Shown here: positions 23,995 through 33,871 of the stretch, in pieces | How positions within the stretch are numbered: the stretch's first letter is position 1 | How the letters are laid out: each line of letters starts with the position of its first letter | Origin: Ginsengibacter hankyongi | GTDB taxonomy: Bacteria; Bacteroidota; Bacteroidia; Chitinophagales; Chitinophagaceae | Assembly: GCF_008710285.1 (NCBI RefSeq) | Contig: NZ_VYQF01000001.1 | Coordinates: 868,001 to 932,000 of the forward strand | DNA: 64,000 nucleotides | Direction of reading: 5' to 3' | Program-made: the position numbers and the translations under genes | The notes under the pieces: generated by a model | What the model saw: only the letters and a program-made list of their open reading frames with translations | Database searches by the model: none | What the model was told of the DNA's origin: nothing

Positions 23995-25347
23995 TCAGTT
24001 ATTATTTAGCGCATTTAAAATATCTATTCCTTCATAATTTCCACTGCTCATGAAAAGAAAATTAGTATTGATGGTGTCTATACTTTTGAGCTTCTTTTCG
24101 AGGTCTTCTTTGCGGGTAAAAACTTCGAGATTTTGTTTATCAAATCCCGCCATCACACTTTGCGGCTCAAGCATTGGCAACCGTTTTAACTCCAACGCGT
24201 GCTTGCTGTAAAAAACAATCCCTTCATCAGCATTATCCATAGCGCCCGAGTATTCATGCATAAATTTTTCATTAAGGCTGCTGAAGGTATGCAATTCGAG
24301 GATTGCCACCAGTTTTCTTTGAGGAAATTGTTGTTTAACTGCGTTTATGCTTGCCGTTACTTTACTGGGCGCATGCGCAAAATCACGATAAATATTATAA
24401 TATTTATTCTCAGCAAGTATTTCAAGACGCTTAGCCGCTCCCGTAAAAGAAGCAATTGCATCTGCAAAATCAATATCGCTTATGCCGAGCGTTTTACAAA
24501 CATTATGAGCTGCCTGCAAATTTAGAAGATTATGGTTTCCAAAAATTTTTAATTTGGCATTCTCCCTGCCAATCACGACGGTTGTTATACCGTCTTCAAT
24601 AAAGTATGTCGGCAGTGCGTAAGGCACATATTTTATATCGCTTCTTTTATTTTCCTCAATTAACTTTTTTAATATTTCATCCGTTGCATTATAAATTAAA
24701 ACACCTTCCTTTTCTATTTTCTCAATGAAAATTTTAAACTGCTCGAGGTAAAAATCAAACGTAGGAAATACATTTATATGATCCCATGCTATACCGGTTA
24801 TTACTGCAATATGTGGAAAAAGAAAATGAAACTTTGGACGTCTTTCTATAGCACTCGCAGGATATTCATCGGCTTCACATACAATCAGTGGTGCATCAGT
24901 AATTTGCACACTCTGTTCAAATCCTTCCAGCCGTGCTCCAACCAGGTAATCGAAATTAATGTGCGAATATTTGAGCACATGCATAATCATCGCGGTTGTT
25001 GTAGTTTTACCATGACTGCCTCCCACCGCAATTCTTTTTTTATCCTCACTTTCTTTATAAATATATTCAGGAAATGAAAATATTTTCAAACCCATTTCCC
25101 GTGCTTTCTTTAACTCCGGATTGTCATCTTTGGCATGCATTCCCAGTATTATTGCATCTATACCGGGAGTTATATTAGCAGGGTTCCACCCGCTTTGAGC
25201 AGGCAATATCCCTTCTTTATGCAAATTGGTGGATGCCGGCTCAAAGATTTCATCATCGCTGCCGGTTACTTCGTAACCTTTACGGTGCAAGGCAATTGCA
25301 AGCTGGTGCATAACACTACCTCCTATGGCTATAAAATGGACACGCAT
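23995..25347 (-). CDS. mpl: UDP-N-acetylmuramate--tripeptide ligase, Mpl (murein recycling)
   Basis: 450 aa. Mur ligase with three domains: N-terminal MRVHFIAIGGSVMHQLAIAL, the ATP site VGGSHGKTTTTAMIM, central FLFPHIAVITGIAWDHINVF, and C-terminal YRDFAHAPSKVTASINAVKQ (Mur ligase C domain). The MHQ in place of the MSG of MurC and the pattern ARLEGFEQSVQ, ICEADEYPASAIERRPKF fit Mpl rather than MurC. It joins the recycled tripeptide to UDP-MurNAc in the cytoplasm. The presence of a periplasmic dipeptidase and L,D-transpeptidase nearby fits a wall-turnover neighbourhood. Confidence 0.92.
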   Translation of the reverse strand: MRVHFIAIGGSVMHQLAIALHRKGYEVTGSDDEIFEPASTNLHKEGILPAQSGWNPANITPGIDAIILGMHAKDDNPELKKAREMGLKIFSFPEYIYKESEDKKRIAVGGSHGKTTTTAMIMHVLKYSHINFDYLVGARLEGFEQSVQITDAPLIVCEADEYPASAIERRPKFHFLFPHIAVITGIAWDHINVFPTFDFYLEQFKIFIEKIEKEGVLIYNATDEILKKLIEENKRSDIKYVPYALPTYFIEDGITTVVIGRENAKLKIFGNHNLLNLQAAHNVCKTLGISDIDFADAIASFTGAAKRLEILAENKYYNIYRDFAHAPSKVTASINAVKQQFPQRKLVAILELHTFSSLNEKFMHEYSGAMDNADEGIVFYSKHALELKRLPMLEPQSVMAGFDKQNLEVFTRKEDLEKKLKSIDTINTNFLFMSSGNYEGIDILNALNNN

Positions 25348-25482
25348 GATGAAGTTTTATCGAGTATTTTAAGATTTTAACAATAGATTGAAATATAATT
25401 CGTTTTTTGAAATAACAACTTAAAAAGTTAGATTTAAATTTGCAAACAGGTGCAAAATAAAGTTTTAACCTAAATTATCGTT

Positions 25483-25596
25483 ATGAAAAAATTGATCATT
25501 ATTCTTACTTTAGCCGGTTCAATTGCAGCAATATTTACGTCTTGCAGCAGTTCCCGCAGGACAGGCTGTCCTATGACGCAAAATATTATTCACTGA
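25483..25596 (+). CDS. 37-aa lipoprotein-like peptide
   Basis: MKKLIIILTLAGSIAAIFTS is a lipoprotein signal, then CSSSRRTGCPMTQNIIH ends the product, so the mature lipopeptide is only about 17 residues with a second Cys. Tiny lipoproteins of this SSSRRxGCP kind recur in Bacteroidota, to my recollection. TAAATTTG at 25435-25442 fits a -7 element. It is divergent from mpl and 28 bp before the YtxJ gene, perhaps in one transcript. Function is unknown. Confidence 0.65.
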   Translation: MKKLIIILTLAGSIAAIFTSCSSSRRTGCPMTQNIIH

Positions 25597-25624
25597 TTTT
25601 AAATATTGCACCTCGTATAAATAC

Positions 25625-25960
25625 ATGAAATGGATTCCTTTGAATAATGAGGAACAGCTCGAAGAAATAAAAACAAATTCCCTACACGTTCCACAGGTAA
25701 TTTTTAAACACAGCAGCCGATGCGCTATAAGCAGCATGGCTAAAAGCCGTTTGGATAGAAAGGAGCAGCCTGAAGGAATGGATTTTTATTTCCTTGATAT
25801 AATAAATCATAGAACTATTTCCAACAAAATAGCCCACGATTTTCATGTTCCGCATGAATCTCCGCAAGTACTCATTATCAACAAGGGAGCATGTGTGTAT
25901 GATGAGAGCCATTCAGGCATTGATATGGACGATATAAAGGCAAATGCAGCCAACACCTGA
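25625..25960 (+). CDS. Bacillithiol-system redox protein, YtxJ-like
   Basis: 111 aa, thioredoxin-like fold. It starts MKWIPLNNEEQLEEI, with the single redox Cys in IFKHSSRCAISSMAKSR, then FYFLDIINHRTISNKIA and HESPQVLIINKGACVYDESH. In YtxJ proteins this monothiol site reduces bacillithiol mixed disulfides. Its presence suggests a bacillithiol-type thiol in this organism. It ends 30 bp from the convergent universal stress gene. Confidence 0.9.
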   Translation: MKWIPLNNEEQLEEIKTNSLHVPQVIFKHSSRCAISSMAKSRLDRKEQPEGMDFYFLDIINHRTISNKIAHDFHVPHESPQVLIINKGACVYDESHSGIDMDDIKANAANT

Positions 25961-25990
25961 TGCTAAAGCGCTGTTACCGCTTACTATTCT

Positions 25991-26794
25991 TTAATCATGC
26001 GCAATAAATAAAGAAGTCCTTGACTGGTTCAGTACTACATTAGCCAGGCTGGGTTTAAAAAGCAGCGAAATGGAGCTCCTTCCATAAGCGCCCATAACTA
26101 CCATCGTATTTTCGGTATGATCGTCAAGAAATTCAATTAATTTTTTTTCAAGCTTTCCTGTAAGCGATACTGTTTCAAGGTCATCAAATCTTTTTTCAAG
26201 TTTTTGAAAGATGGCTTCTCTGTGTTTCCTTTTTATTTTCTCTTTCTCATTGATAGTTACCAGGAAGGTTTTTTTCTTATTCAATTTTGGAAAGAGATTC
26301 GAGTAAGTTTTAATTGCAAGCATTGCATCGTCGCTTCCATCGTATAATAATATCGCATTTTTAATTTTAGTAGCATTGACAGATATAAGGCATAAAGGAG
26401 ATTTCACTTCGGCCATAATATCTTTAAGAGAATATTTTCTAAAATCGTCACGTGAGTCTGCCACTATACAATCTGCTCCGGTACTTAAATCAACTAACTT
26501 TTTTAGAGAAACATTCAGTTCAAAAGAACACTTTACTTTTTCATCTTCGCAAAAGGTTTTAAATAATTGCACATTCTTTTCTTCGAGTATTTCATCATCC
26601 GCCTTTTCCTTTGCAGGCGACAAGTCGTTTTGAACGGAGGTTATATCACTTGGGAACGGATAGGAATTTTCTTCATCTTTCAAAAATATAGCCTGCACTT
26701 CGGCATTATTTTGTTTAGCGATATTTAAAGCAAACGTGGTAATATGCCATGGAGCGTTTATACCATTAAAAAGAACAATAATCTTTTTCATCAT
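25991..26794 (-). CDS. Universal stress protein (tandem Usp domains)
   Basis: 267 aa. It starts MMKKIIVLFNGINAPWHITT and has two Usp-like halves. The second ends with TENTMVVMGAYGRSSISLLF, close to the GxxGxSxxxxLxxxS nucleotide site but with RSSISLLF, and HD at the end. Usp proteins sense stress or nucleotides in the cytoplasm. The first half keeps no ATP motif and may be structural. It is on the same strand as the GH28 gene but 155 bp after it, and belongs functionally to neither neighbour. Confidence 0.88.
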   Translation of the reverse strand: MMKKIIVLFNGINAPWHITTFALNIAKQNNAEVQAIFLKDEENSYPFPSDITSVQNDLSPAKEKADDEILEEKNVQLFKTFCEDEKVKCSFELNVSLKKLVDLSTGADCIVADSRDDFRKYSLKDIMAEVKSPLCLISVNATKIKNAILLYDGSDDAMLAIKTYSNLFPKLNKKKTFLVTINEKEKIKRKHREAIFQKLEKRFDDLETVSLTGKLEKKLIEFLDDHTENTMVVMGAYGRSSISLLFKPSLANVVLNQSRTSLFIAHD

Positions 26795-26949
26795 TAATAT
26801 TTGGTTGCAAATATCAAATTAAAGATTTGAAAGGAATCTTATTTTCCAAATCGATCGATTTTCTTGTAACTAGTCTTTAGAGTAATTGTCGAAGCCAATA
26901 ATTTCCAGGTTTCAACATTAAGTGCACATGTACGATTTGTTCATTAACA

Positions 26950-28593
26950 TCATTTTTCAGACCGGGTCGTTTTAATCTTGATTGTTTGATTTCTCTTTCC
27001 GGGAGCCTTTATATTGTTAAGAACTAATGGTTTTACGTCATTAAAAAATAACGTTGGAAGAGACGTAGCGCCCTCTACAGAAAAATTTTGCACGGTAACT
27101 TTTTGTGCATCATCCATCAGCAAAGACACTCTGTAATCTTTCGTTTTATTAACCAGCTTTATATTTTTTAATGTAATTCCTTTTACGTGCCTGACATATA
27201 AACCCCATGCAGGTAATTCACCAAACATTGAAAACTCTGGATAATTTGTTATCGCTTCAGGAATCTTATTAAATGAATCTAATGGAAAATGCGCTAACGA
27301 TTTATCTCCACCTCCATCATAAATGATAGTAATATTCTGCAGCACTACATTTTCAACAGGATGGCCCGGAAAGCCCGTAACTGAAGAAGGAAAAACATTG
27401 TGCGGAATTAATGCTGAACTTGTATCAATACTAAAATGATCCCACGGCGCTGCATCATTTGGATACTGAACAGTGGTATCTTCATTTTTTGATGGAGCTC
27501 TCAACTCGGGTCCTTCCATTGGGTAATCTTTATCGGGTTTGCCCTTCGGTACTTCTACAGTTACATCGCTAATAAATACATTTCGCAGTTGACTTATAAC
27601 TGAATCTTTATTGCGATGGCCCAACCTGATAAAAATTGCGTTACCCGTATTGACTGCATGAATGTGTTGCACATCTACATCTTCTAACCTGCCTCCATCA
27701 ACTGATTCAATTGCAATTGCAGAGCGGAAGGTATTATAGACTTCAATATTTTTTATTACAATATTTTTGAAACCTCCACGTGAAGCTGTCCCTAATTTTA
27801 CAGCACTGGCACTCGAACGAACTTTACAATTGGCAACATAAATATTTTCGCAGCGCCTATTACTGTCTTCTGATTTTAAACAGATACCGTCATCGGCTGC
27901 ATTAATAATGCAATTTGTTATTCTGGCATTTTTGCAATCCACGACATCAATGCCGTCGTTGTTTAAAAATGTATTGCTGAAAACATGTACGCTATCGATT
28001 TTTAGGTTGCTGCAATTTTTATAATCCTGTATCCATGAAGTACCATTCTGCAGGTGAATATTTTTTATAGTAACACTATCACAATTTCTAAATTCGATCA
28101 TTCGTGGCCGGTTGCTTTCACTCGGCCTTCGCTGGTGCCAGTCATTATACTGCTTCCATTCTATATCATATAATTCACCTGCCTTTAACTTTTTATAAAT
28201 ATCCTGTATTAGCAGGTCGCATTGACCATCTATAGTGCCATTGCCGGTAATAGAAATATTATTTGCATGATCGGCCACGATCCATGCAGAAGCGCTCTGG
28301 CTTGGTCCGTAATCAGCCCTGTCAGTACTTGCAAGCAACACAGCTTCCTCGTGAACAAACAATTCAACATTCGATTTTAAATGAATAACACCGCTTAAAA
28401 ACCGGCCTCTCGGAACAACCACTCTGCCACCGCCATTTTTGTTCGCATCGTCAATCGCATGTTGTAGCGCAATTACATTATTAGTAACTCCGTCCGGGAT
28501 GGCGCCATAATCCGTTATTACAAAATCTCTTTTTTGGCCGAAGCAAGCCACCATCACAAAAAATGTTACTAAGAGTAAATTGATTTTTTTCAA
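26950..28593 (-). CDS. Glycoside hydrolase family 28 (exo-polygalacturonase type)
   Basis: 547 aa with a signal peptide (MKKINLLLVTFFVMVACFGQ). Right-handed beta-helix with pectate-type opening ITDYGAIPDGVTNNVIALQH. The catalytic Asp residues are in FLNNDGIDVVDCKN and NAADDGICLKSEDS, followed by SASAVKLGTASRGGFKNI (family GxGS region) . It would remove galacturonic acid from pectic or related chains in the periplasm or at the surface. It starts 9 bp after the fucosidase gene and is the last gene of the GH27-GH29-GH28 operon. Confidence 0.92.
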   Translation of the reverse strand: MKKINLLLVTFFVMVACFGQKRDFVITDYGAIPDGVTNNVIALQHAIDDANKNGGGRVVVPRGRFLSGVIHLKSNVELFVHEEAVLLASTDRADYGPSQSASAWIVADHANNISITGNGTIDGQCDLLIQDIYKKLKAGELYDIEWKQYNDWHQRRPSESNRPRMIEFRNCDSVTIKNIHLQNGTSWIQDYKNCSNLKIDSVHVFSNTFLNNDGIDVVDCKNARITNCIINAADDGICLKSEDSNRRCENIYVANCKVRSSASAVKLGTASRGGFKNIVIKNIEVYNTFRSAIAIESVDGGRLEDVDVQHIHAVNTGNAIFIRLGHRNKDSVISQLRNVFISDVTVEVPKGKPDKDYPMEGPELRAPSKNEDTTVQYPNDAAPWDHFSIDTSSALIPHNVFPSSVTGFPGHPVENVVLQNITIIYDGGGDKSLAHFPLDSFNKIPEAITNYPEFSMFGELPAWGLYVRHVKGITLKNIKLVNKTKDYRVSLLMDDAQKVTVQNFSVEGATSLPTLFFNDVKPLVLNNIKAPGKRNQTIKIKTTRSEK

Positions 28594-28602
28594 AACATAT
28601 AA

Positions 28603-30258
28603 TTAAATAATTCCTTCAATTTTCATTACGACGGCGTGATCGCAAGGTGGTTGTAAAGGCATTTTAACTTTTAATCCATCATCTGCCTGGTTCCATTGCA
28701 AATTACCGTTGTGGCCTAACAAGGTAACATTATTTACTTTTTTACCATCTAATTTGGGCGAGGTCGATGCTAAGGATTTAATGATTACTTCTTGATCGCC
28801 CGGCCAACCTAACGCAAACGCATAAAGGCTATTATCTTTCGTCGTAAACCTAACATCCTCTGCTGTAAATGGTTTGCCTTTACCCTCATTAAAACCCTCC
28901 GCTTTAAGTGGTGCCACATCTTCAATTGCAGGACCTTCGCCAAAACTTTTCCATGGCCTTGTACTGTAAATGGCTTCGCTATTGATTTTCATCCAGTCGG
29001 TAATTCCTGCCACGACTTTTCTTTCATCATCATCAATAGTTCCATCGCCGCGAACAGGAATGTTTAATAACAAATTCCCGTTTTTACTTACGACGTCGAT
29101 TAAAGTATGAACAACTGTTTTTGCAGTTTTGTACCCGTGTTTATCATACAATGGCCGGTCGTAGTGCCAGTTGCCGATACAAGTATCTGTTTGCCAATGA
29201 AGCGGCTCTATATTATTACTTTGGCCACGTTCTATATCCCAAACCATGCATTTACGCTGTTCTATATCCAAAACTTTTCCGGTAAGAACTGCTTCCAGCT
29301 TGCCGTGTTTTTGAATACTTTGGTTATAATAATGTGCAGCAATTTTAAGCCCTGCATCACTAATGGGCCAAAGCGGCAATGCAGTGTCATCGAAATAAAG
29401 AAGATCAGGATTATATTTATTGATAAGATCAATTGTACGGTTTAAAAATTTATCGCAATATGCTCTTGAAGGAACGATAGCACCGTTACGCCACGCCCAT
29501 TGTTTGCCGATATCATAATTTCCACCAATTAACGGTTTCCTTTGTTCATACAACTCCTGTGGATCGAGCCCATTCCACCATTTACCGCTTCCATCTTTTT
29601 TCTGCAATTTTCCATCATACGGAACGCCTGCAAGAGGGCCGGCTTTATCTGCCGATTGTGAAGGTTCGTAAAATAAAGATGCGTGTGCCGCATGAACGCT
29701 AACACCAAAACGTAACCCGCTTTCTCGGGCAGCTTTTTCCCATCCACCTATCAAATCTTTCATGGGGCCTATTTTGGTAGAATTCCATCTCTGGTATTTA
29801 CTGTTGTAGTTGTCAAAATTGTCATGATGATTGGCTAGTGCGACAAAATATTTTGCACCGGCATTTGCATACAAACTCACCAGCTCTTCCGGGTTCCAGT
29901 TTTCCGCTTTCCATTCATGAATGACATCTTTAAAACCAAATTTAGAAGGATGGCCATATTTTTCAACATGATAATTATAATCCCTGCTGCCTTCTATATA
30001 CATGCTGCGTGCGTACCAATCGCCATACTCGGGCTGGCATTGCGGACCCCAGTGCGCCCACATTCCAAACTTTGCATCGCGAAACCAATCGGGCACTTCA
30101 TATTGTTTCAACGAATCCCATGTTGGTTCAAAGGGCCCTTGCATCAAAGGCTCAAGCTGATTCATATTTGCAAAAAAAGAATTTGCATTCAGTTGATTGC
30201 CTATCCAAATGGCAGGAACAGTGGCCGCAAGGCTTTTTATAACAGTTCTTCTTTTCAT
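28603..30258 (-). CDS. Alpha-L-fucosidase, GH29
   Basis: About 551 aa. The ATG at 30258 is chosen because it opens a signal (MKRRTVIKSLAATVPAIWIG) of twin-arginine look; the frame also extends to 30327, inside the previous gene. Core: WFRDAKFGMWAHWGPQCQPE, YFVALANHHDNFDNYNSKYQ, and the nucleophile Asp in NPDLLYFDDTALPLWP. NGNLLLNIPVRGDGTIDDD and the terminal beta-sandwich follow. It would cut alpha-linked fucose (or a close analogue). It lies 10 bp after the GH27 gene and 9 bp before GH28, so the three are one operon. Confidence 0.93.
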   Translation of the reverse strand: MKRRTVIKSLAATVPAIWIGNQLNANSFFANMNQLEPLMQGPFEPTWDSLKQYEVPDWFRDAKFGMWAHWGPQCQPEYGDWYARSMYIEGSRDYNYHVEKYGHPSKFGFKDVIHEWKAENWNPEELVSLYANAGAKYFVALANHHDNFDNYNSKYQRWNSTKIGPMKDLIGGWEKAARESGLRFGVSVHAAHASLFYEPSQSADKAGPLAGVPYDGKLQKKDGSGKWWNGLDPQELYEQRKPLIGGNYDIGKQWAWRNGAIVPSRAYCDKFLNRTIDLINKYNPDLLYFDDTALPLWPISDAGLKIAAHYYNQSIQKHGKLEAVLTGKVLDIEQRKCMVWDIERGQSNNIEPLHWQTDTCIGNWHYDRPLYDKHGYKTAKTVVHTLIDVVSKNGNLLLNIPVRGDGTIDDDERKVVAGITDWMKINSEAIYSTRPWKSFGEGPAIEDVAPLKAEGFNEGKGKPFTAEDVRFTTKDNSLYAFALGWPGDQEVIIKSLASTSPKLDGKKVNNVTLLGHNGNLQWNQADDGLKVKMPLQPPCDHAVVMKIEGII

Positions 30259-30268
30259 GTAATTGAAA

Positions 30269-31729
30269 TTATTTATAAGATTCAAGCTTAAATACTTTAA
30301 CACCGTGTGGAGGGATATTTTCTCCAACTAAAACATCGTTATTGACATCCTTAATTACTTTTGTCCACAGTTCTGTTGCTTTGAATTTCCCTTTCCACAA
30401 CTCCCATTGAGTGTTAAATGTTACATCGGCATTTACATCTTCAAGATTAAATAAAGCCACATATTTTATTTTGCCTTTTACATCCTCGGCTATCCATATA
30501 CGATAGTCCTTGTTAAATGCCCGTTGGCCATAGTTCGTCATATAAACCTGGTGGTTATTAAAACTGTTTTGCTGAATATGCAAAATATCCCTGTTGGTCA
30601 ACACGGCAAAGGCGCTATCAGAACTGTACAATGCTGAACCACCCCACATTAAAGGAGAACGGGCCATACACCAAAGTGTCATAAATGTTTTTTGCTCATC
30701 ATAAGATAAAAAGCAAAAATGTTCTCTTTTTTCTGAATTTGGACTGTTACGAGCCTCGGGGTAACCGGTGAGGCAAAGTTTACCAAAAGGAATCATATCA
30801 GCGTCAGGCCAGGAGCCATTTCCAATAAAAGATGACCAATCGTTTGTCATGTCAAACATATGGAGTATATCTTCCCAACGGTCCCAAACATCATTAGCCA
30901 TCCTGTACATATTGGCATTATTATCTACATGCTCTGCATAGCCCATTAAAGCGTCGCCTGGTGACAAACTCAATACGATCTTTCTCCCGCATTTATCAAT
31001 TGCTTTTCTAATCAATTCTATTTCTCCCTTGTGATAAATGGGAGATAATATATCATCCACTTTTATAAAATCAACTCCCCATGATGCATATAAATTTATT
31101 AAAGACTGATAATACGCTGCAGCTCCGGGTTTTGTTGCATCCACACCATACATGCTCCCGTTCCACCTGCAGCTATCAATATAACTTACAATATCCTTTG
31201 CATGAAAATTTGTTCCGTAGACCGGCATATTTTTTTCTACGGCTTCTCTTGATATTCCCCTCATGACATGAATTCCAAACTTCATTCCTTTTGCATGAAC
31301 GTAATCGGCCAGCGCTTTAAAACCTTTACCATTTGCTGTTGAAGGAAAACGGTTGAGGGCAGGTAATAAACGGCCATATTTATCAATTGCCATTCCTCCA
31401 AAATTATTATCGTTATAAACTTTACCCACATCAAAGGTTATCCAGTTATCCGAATCCCAACCTTTCGGGCCCGGATTAAACCAACAATAATCCACTATCG
31501 CATATTGGTAACCGTAAGGCAATAATTTTTTTGCTAATACATTCACTTCATTTTTAAACTGGCTTTCCGTAATGCAGCCATAATAGGCATCATAACTATT
31601 CCAGCCCATCGGCGGCGAAGGTGCCCATTTTTCAAAATTTTTTTGTTGAGAGAAAACAGGGAAAGACAGCACAAGAATCAGAAATACGAAAATTATTTTC
31701 CTAATAATTATTTTACCTGTAAATATCAT
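30269..31729 (-). CDS. Alpha-galactosidase-type enzyme, GH27
   Basis: About 486 aa. The ATG at 31729 has AAAAGGTAG upstream and opens a hydrophobic signal (KIIFVFLILVLSFPVFSQ); the longer frame uses TTG at 31762. GH27 motifs are APSPPMGWNSYDAYYGC, YQYAIVDYCWFNPGPKGW, and the nucleophile Asp in ASWGVDFIKVDDILSP. The acid/base Asp is probably in YRMANDVWDRWED. Alpha-galactosidases release galactose from galactinol, raffinose-type sugars or galactolipids. Its place 156 bp after the inositol operon makes galactosyl-inositol (galactinol) a possible substrate. A CGGAAACGTT motif lies 72 bp upstream. Confidence 0.93.
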   Translation of the reverse strand: MIFTGKIIIRKIIFVFLILVLSFPVFSQQKNFEKWAPSPPMGWNSYDAYYGCITESQFKNEVNVLAKKLLPYGYQYAIVDYCWFNPGPKGWDSDNWITFDVGKVYNDNNFGGMAIDKYGRLLPALNRFPSTANGKGFKALADYVHAKGMKFGIHVMRGISREAVEKNMPVYGTNFHAKDIVSYIDSCRWNGSMYGVDATKPGAAAYYQSLINLYASWGVDFIKVDDILSPIYHKGEIELIRKAIDKCGRKIVLSLSPGDALMGYAEHVDNNANMYRMANDVWDRWEDILHMFDMTNDWSSFIGNGSWPDADMIPFGKLCLTGYPEARNSPNSEKREHFCFLSYDEQKTFMTLWCMARSPLMWGGSALYSSDSAFAVLTNRDILHIQQNSFNNHQVYMTNYGQRAFNKDYRIWIAEDVKGKIKYVALFNLEDVNADVTFNTQWELWKGKFKATELWTKVIKDVNNDVLVGENIPPHGVKVFKLESYK

Positions 31730-31800
31730 TTCGCTACCTTTTAATGTAATACAAAAAAACAATCGCTTTATTCTATTTTCGGCTACTGTCAGACGTTAGT

Positions 31801-31810
31801 AACGTTTCCG
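31801..31810. promoter_or_regulatory. Possible LacI-type half operator before the GH27 operon
   Basis: Minus-strand CGGAAACGTT is identical to 10 bp of the site at 53151-53168 before the GH2 gene. The second half is not conserved (ACTAACG follows), so it is at best a weak or partial site. It is 72 bp before the GH27 ATG. Confidence 0.3.
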
Positions 31811-31885
31811 TTCTTAATATCTTTTCAAAAGACTTTTTTTACTCAATATAAAAAATGAATAAAATTCTATTTTATTCAAATGATA

Positions 31886-32914
31886 TCAAGCTATTTCCTT
31901 TGCCTTAACCTTTACCTCTGAAAGCTTTACCGGGCGGCCGTTTTCCATAGACATTTTGGCTGCATAAGCAATTTGTGTCGCCTTTAGTCCATCTGCTCCG
32001 CCGGCAGGCATTTCCTTATCACCGGTTAATGCATCAATAAATAATTCCATTTCATTTAAATAGGATTTTGCATAACGGTCCATAAAAAAATCAAGCGGTA
32101 ATGCATGATGTATTCCTTTTTCATTATAAAGTACATTCCGGTTATGCAAATTATTTTCAACTTGTATCATTCCTTCGTTTCCAAAAATTTCTAATCTCTG
32201 ATCATACCCGTAAGCAGCTTTCCGGCTATTATCAATAACAGCGTAGGTGCCATCTTCAAAAGTTAATGTAGTCAATGCCGTATCAATATCGCCAGCTTCT
32301 CCCACTTTTTTATCTATAATATTTAAACCCTTTGCATATACTTCCACTACTTCTTTACCCATAATATACCTGGCCATATCAAAATCGTGTATGGCCATAT
32401 CCATAAATAGACCCCCGGAATTTTTTATATAATCGATCGGTGGCAATCCCGGGTCACGACTGGTAATTTTTACAATTTGAATATCACCTATGGTTCCTCC
32501 ACGAACCGATTTGTAAGCCTGCATAAAATCAGGATCAAACCGCCTGTTGAATCCAAGCATCAACTTTACGCCGGCATCCTCTGCCATTGAACTCAAAGCA
32601 TCAGTTCTTTCCAAAGAAAGGTCCATGGGCTTTTCACAAAAAATATGTTTTTTATTTTGAATTCCTTTTTCAATTAAATCAGCATGGGAACTTGTTGGCG
32701 TGCAAATTAATATTGCATCTACTCCAGGTAATGCAATTACTTCATTCGCATCTTTAGAAAAGAAGATGTTACTATATTTTTCTTTGAGAGATATATCGTA
32801 AAGAGGATCAGCAACCGCTGCAATTTTTGCACCCGGGAAATGTTGTTCAATGTTTTTGAAATGGATTTTACCTATACGTCCCATTCCCAATAGCGCAATA
32901 TTAACTCGCTTCAT
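31886..32914 (-). CDS. iolG: Inositol 2-dehydrogenase-type oxidoreductase (Gfo/Idh/MocA)
   Basis: 342 aa. Rossmann NAD site LLGMGRIGKIHFKNI, then the catalytic Lys in FCEKPMDLSLERTD, LGFNRRFDPDFMQAY and the active-site pair in MAIHDFDMARYIMGKEV. It oxidises myo-inositol to 2-keto-myo-inositol (scyllo-inosose), the first step of the pathway. The assignment to inositol rests on its being the last gene of a seven-gene iol operon, 38 bp after iolE; the fold alone would allow other sugars. Confidence 0.9.
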   Translation of the reverse strand: MKRVNIALLGMGRIGKIHFKNIEQHFPGAKIAAVADPLYDISLKEKYSNIFFSKDANEVIALPGVDAILICTPTSSHADLIEKGIQNKKHIFCEKPMDLSLERTDALSSMAEDAGVKLMLGFNRRFDPDFMQAYKSVRGGTIGDIQIVKITSRDPGLPPIDYIKNSGGLFMDMAIHDFDMARYIMGKEVVEVYAKGLNIIDKKVGEAGDIDTALTTLTFEDGTYAVIDNSRKAAYGYDQRLEIFGNEGMIQVENNLHNRNVLYNEKGIHHALPLDFFMDRYAKSYLNEMELFIDALTGDKEMPAGGADGLKATQIAYAAKMSMENGRPVKLSEVKVKAKEIA

Positions 32915-32952
32915 CTTTTTGTTTTTTAAAAGTATATTAAAAAGTGATTCAA

Positions 32953-33864
32953 TTATAAACCCTTACTTTGTAAATAACGCCTGTTGTTTTCAGCGCATTG
33001 TTTAGGATTACCCATTCCCGGTAAAACATCCTGTTCCACTACAATCCATCCATTGTAATTTTTATTTTTTAAAAATTGTATGATCGATTCGAAATCAACA
33101 TCGCCTTTACCCAGCTGGCAAAACACACCATGCTGAATGGATTGAAAATAATCCCAATTATTTTTTGCGGATAATGCTGCTACTTCTGATGAAAAATCTT
33201 TAAAATGTACATGCCAGACGCGATCCCAATATTTTTCAAGAATTTCAACAGGATTCGTTCCCCCACCAAACATGTAATGGCCTGTATCAAAGCAAAGTCC
33301 CACCAGTTGCGGATTGGTTATTTGCAGGAACGCATCAATTTCTTCAGGCGTTTCAATATACCCGGCACAATGATGATGAAAAACAGTTCGCATCTCATAT
33401 CTATCTTTTACGGCTTTGGCAACCTTCTCCGCACCTGCGCCAAAAATTTTCATTTGAGAATCATTAAGGCTGCCATGTCCATTTGTTCTGCCAGCATTCT
33501 TTGTTCGATATTCCACTGTTCCATTCTCATCGGCCAATACAATAAACGCATTTGTGTAACCTCCATCATACATGAGTCCAGCAACTTTCAATGCTTTTTC
33601 CACACCTTCTTCATGGGCACTTTCATTTGACAAAGCAACTGGTACGAAAGCACCTAACAAGCTAATATTTCGTTTTGCAATTTCATCATGCAAAGCGCCA
33701 GGTTCAGTTGGCATAAACCCCCAATCGCCCAATTCGGTACCCGCATAACCCGTTTCAACCAATTCATTCAAAACTTGTTCATATCCCAAAGATTTCCCTT
33801 CCAATTCAAACTCCAATGCTCCCCATGAACAAGGTGCGTTCGCTATTTTAATTTTATTTTCCAT
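32953..33864 (-). CDS. iolE: Inosose dehydratase (2-keto-myo-inositol dehydratase)
   Basis: 303 aa TIM barrel of the xylose-isomerase-like AP-endonuclease 2 family. It opens MENKIKIANAPCSWGALEFE, with TELGDWGFMPTEPGAL, TVFHHHCAGYIETPEEIDA, LCFDTGHYMFGGGTNP and RVWHVHFKDF; these Glu, Asp and His residues bind the metal. It removes water from scyllo-inosose to give 3D-trihydroxycyclohexane-dione, the substrate of IolD. It starts 7 bp after the iolA stop. IolE is preferred over the isomerase IolI because of length and of the GALEFE and HHH patterns. Confidence 0.9.
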   Translation of the reverse strand: MENKIKIANAPCSWGALEFELEGKSLGYEQVLNELVETGYAGTELGDWGFMPTEPGALHDEIAKRNISLLGAFVPVALSNESAHEEGVEKALKVAGLMYDGGYTNAFIVLADENGTVEYRTKNAGRTNGHGSLNDSQMKIFGAGAEKVAKAVKDRYEMRTVFHHHCAGYIETPEEIDAFLQITNPQLVGLCFDTGHYMFGGGTNPVEILEKYWDRVWHVHFKDFSSEVAALSAKNNWDYFQSIQHGVFCQLGKGDVDFESIIQFLKNKNYNGWIVVEQDVLPGMGNPKQCAENNRRYLQSKGL

Positions 33865-33871
33865 AGTATTA

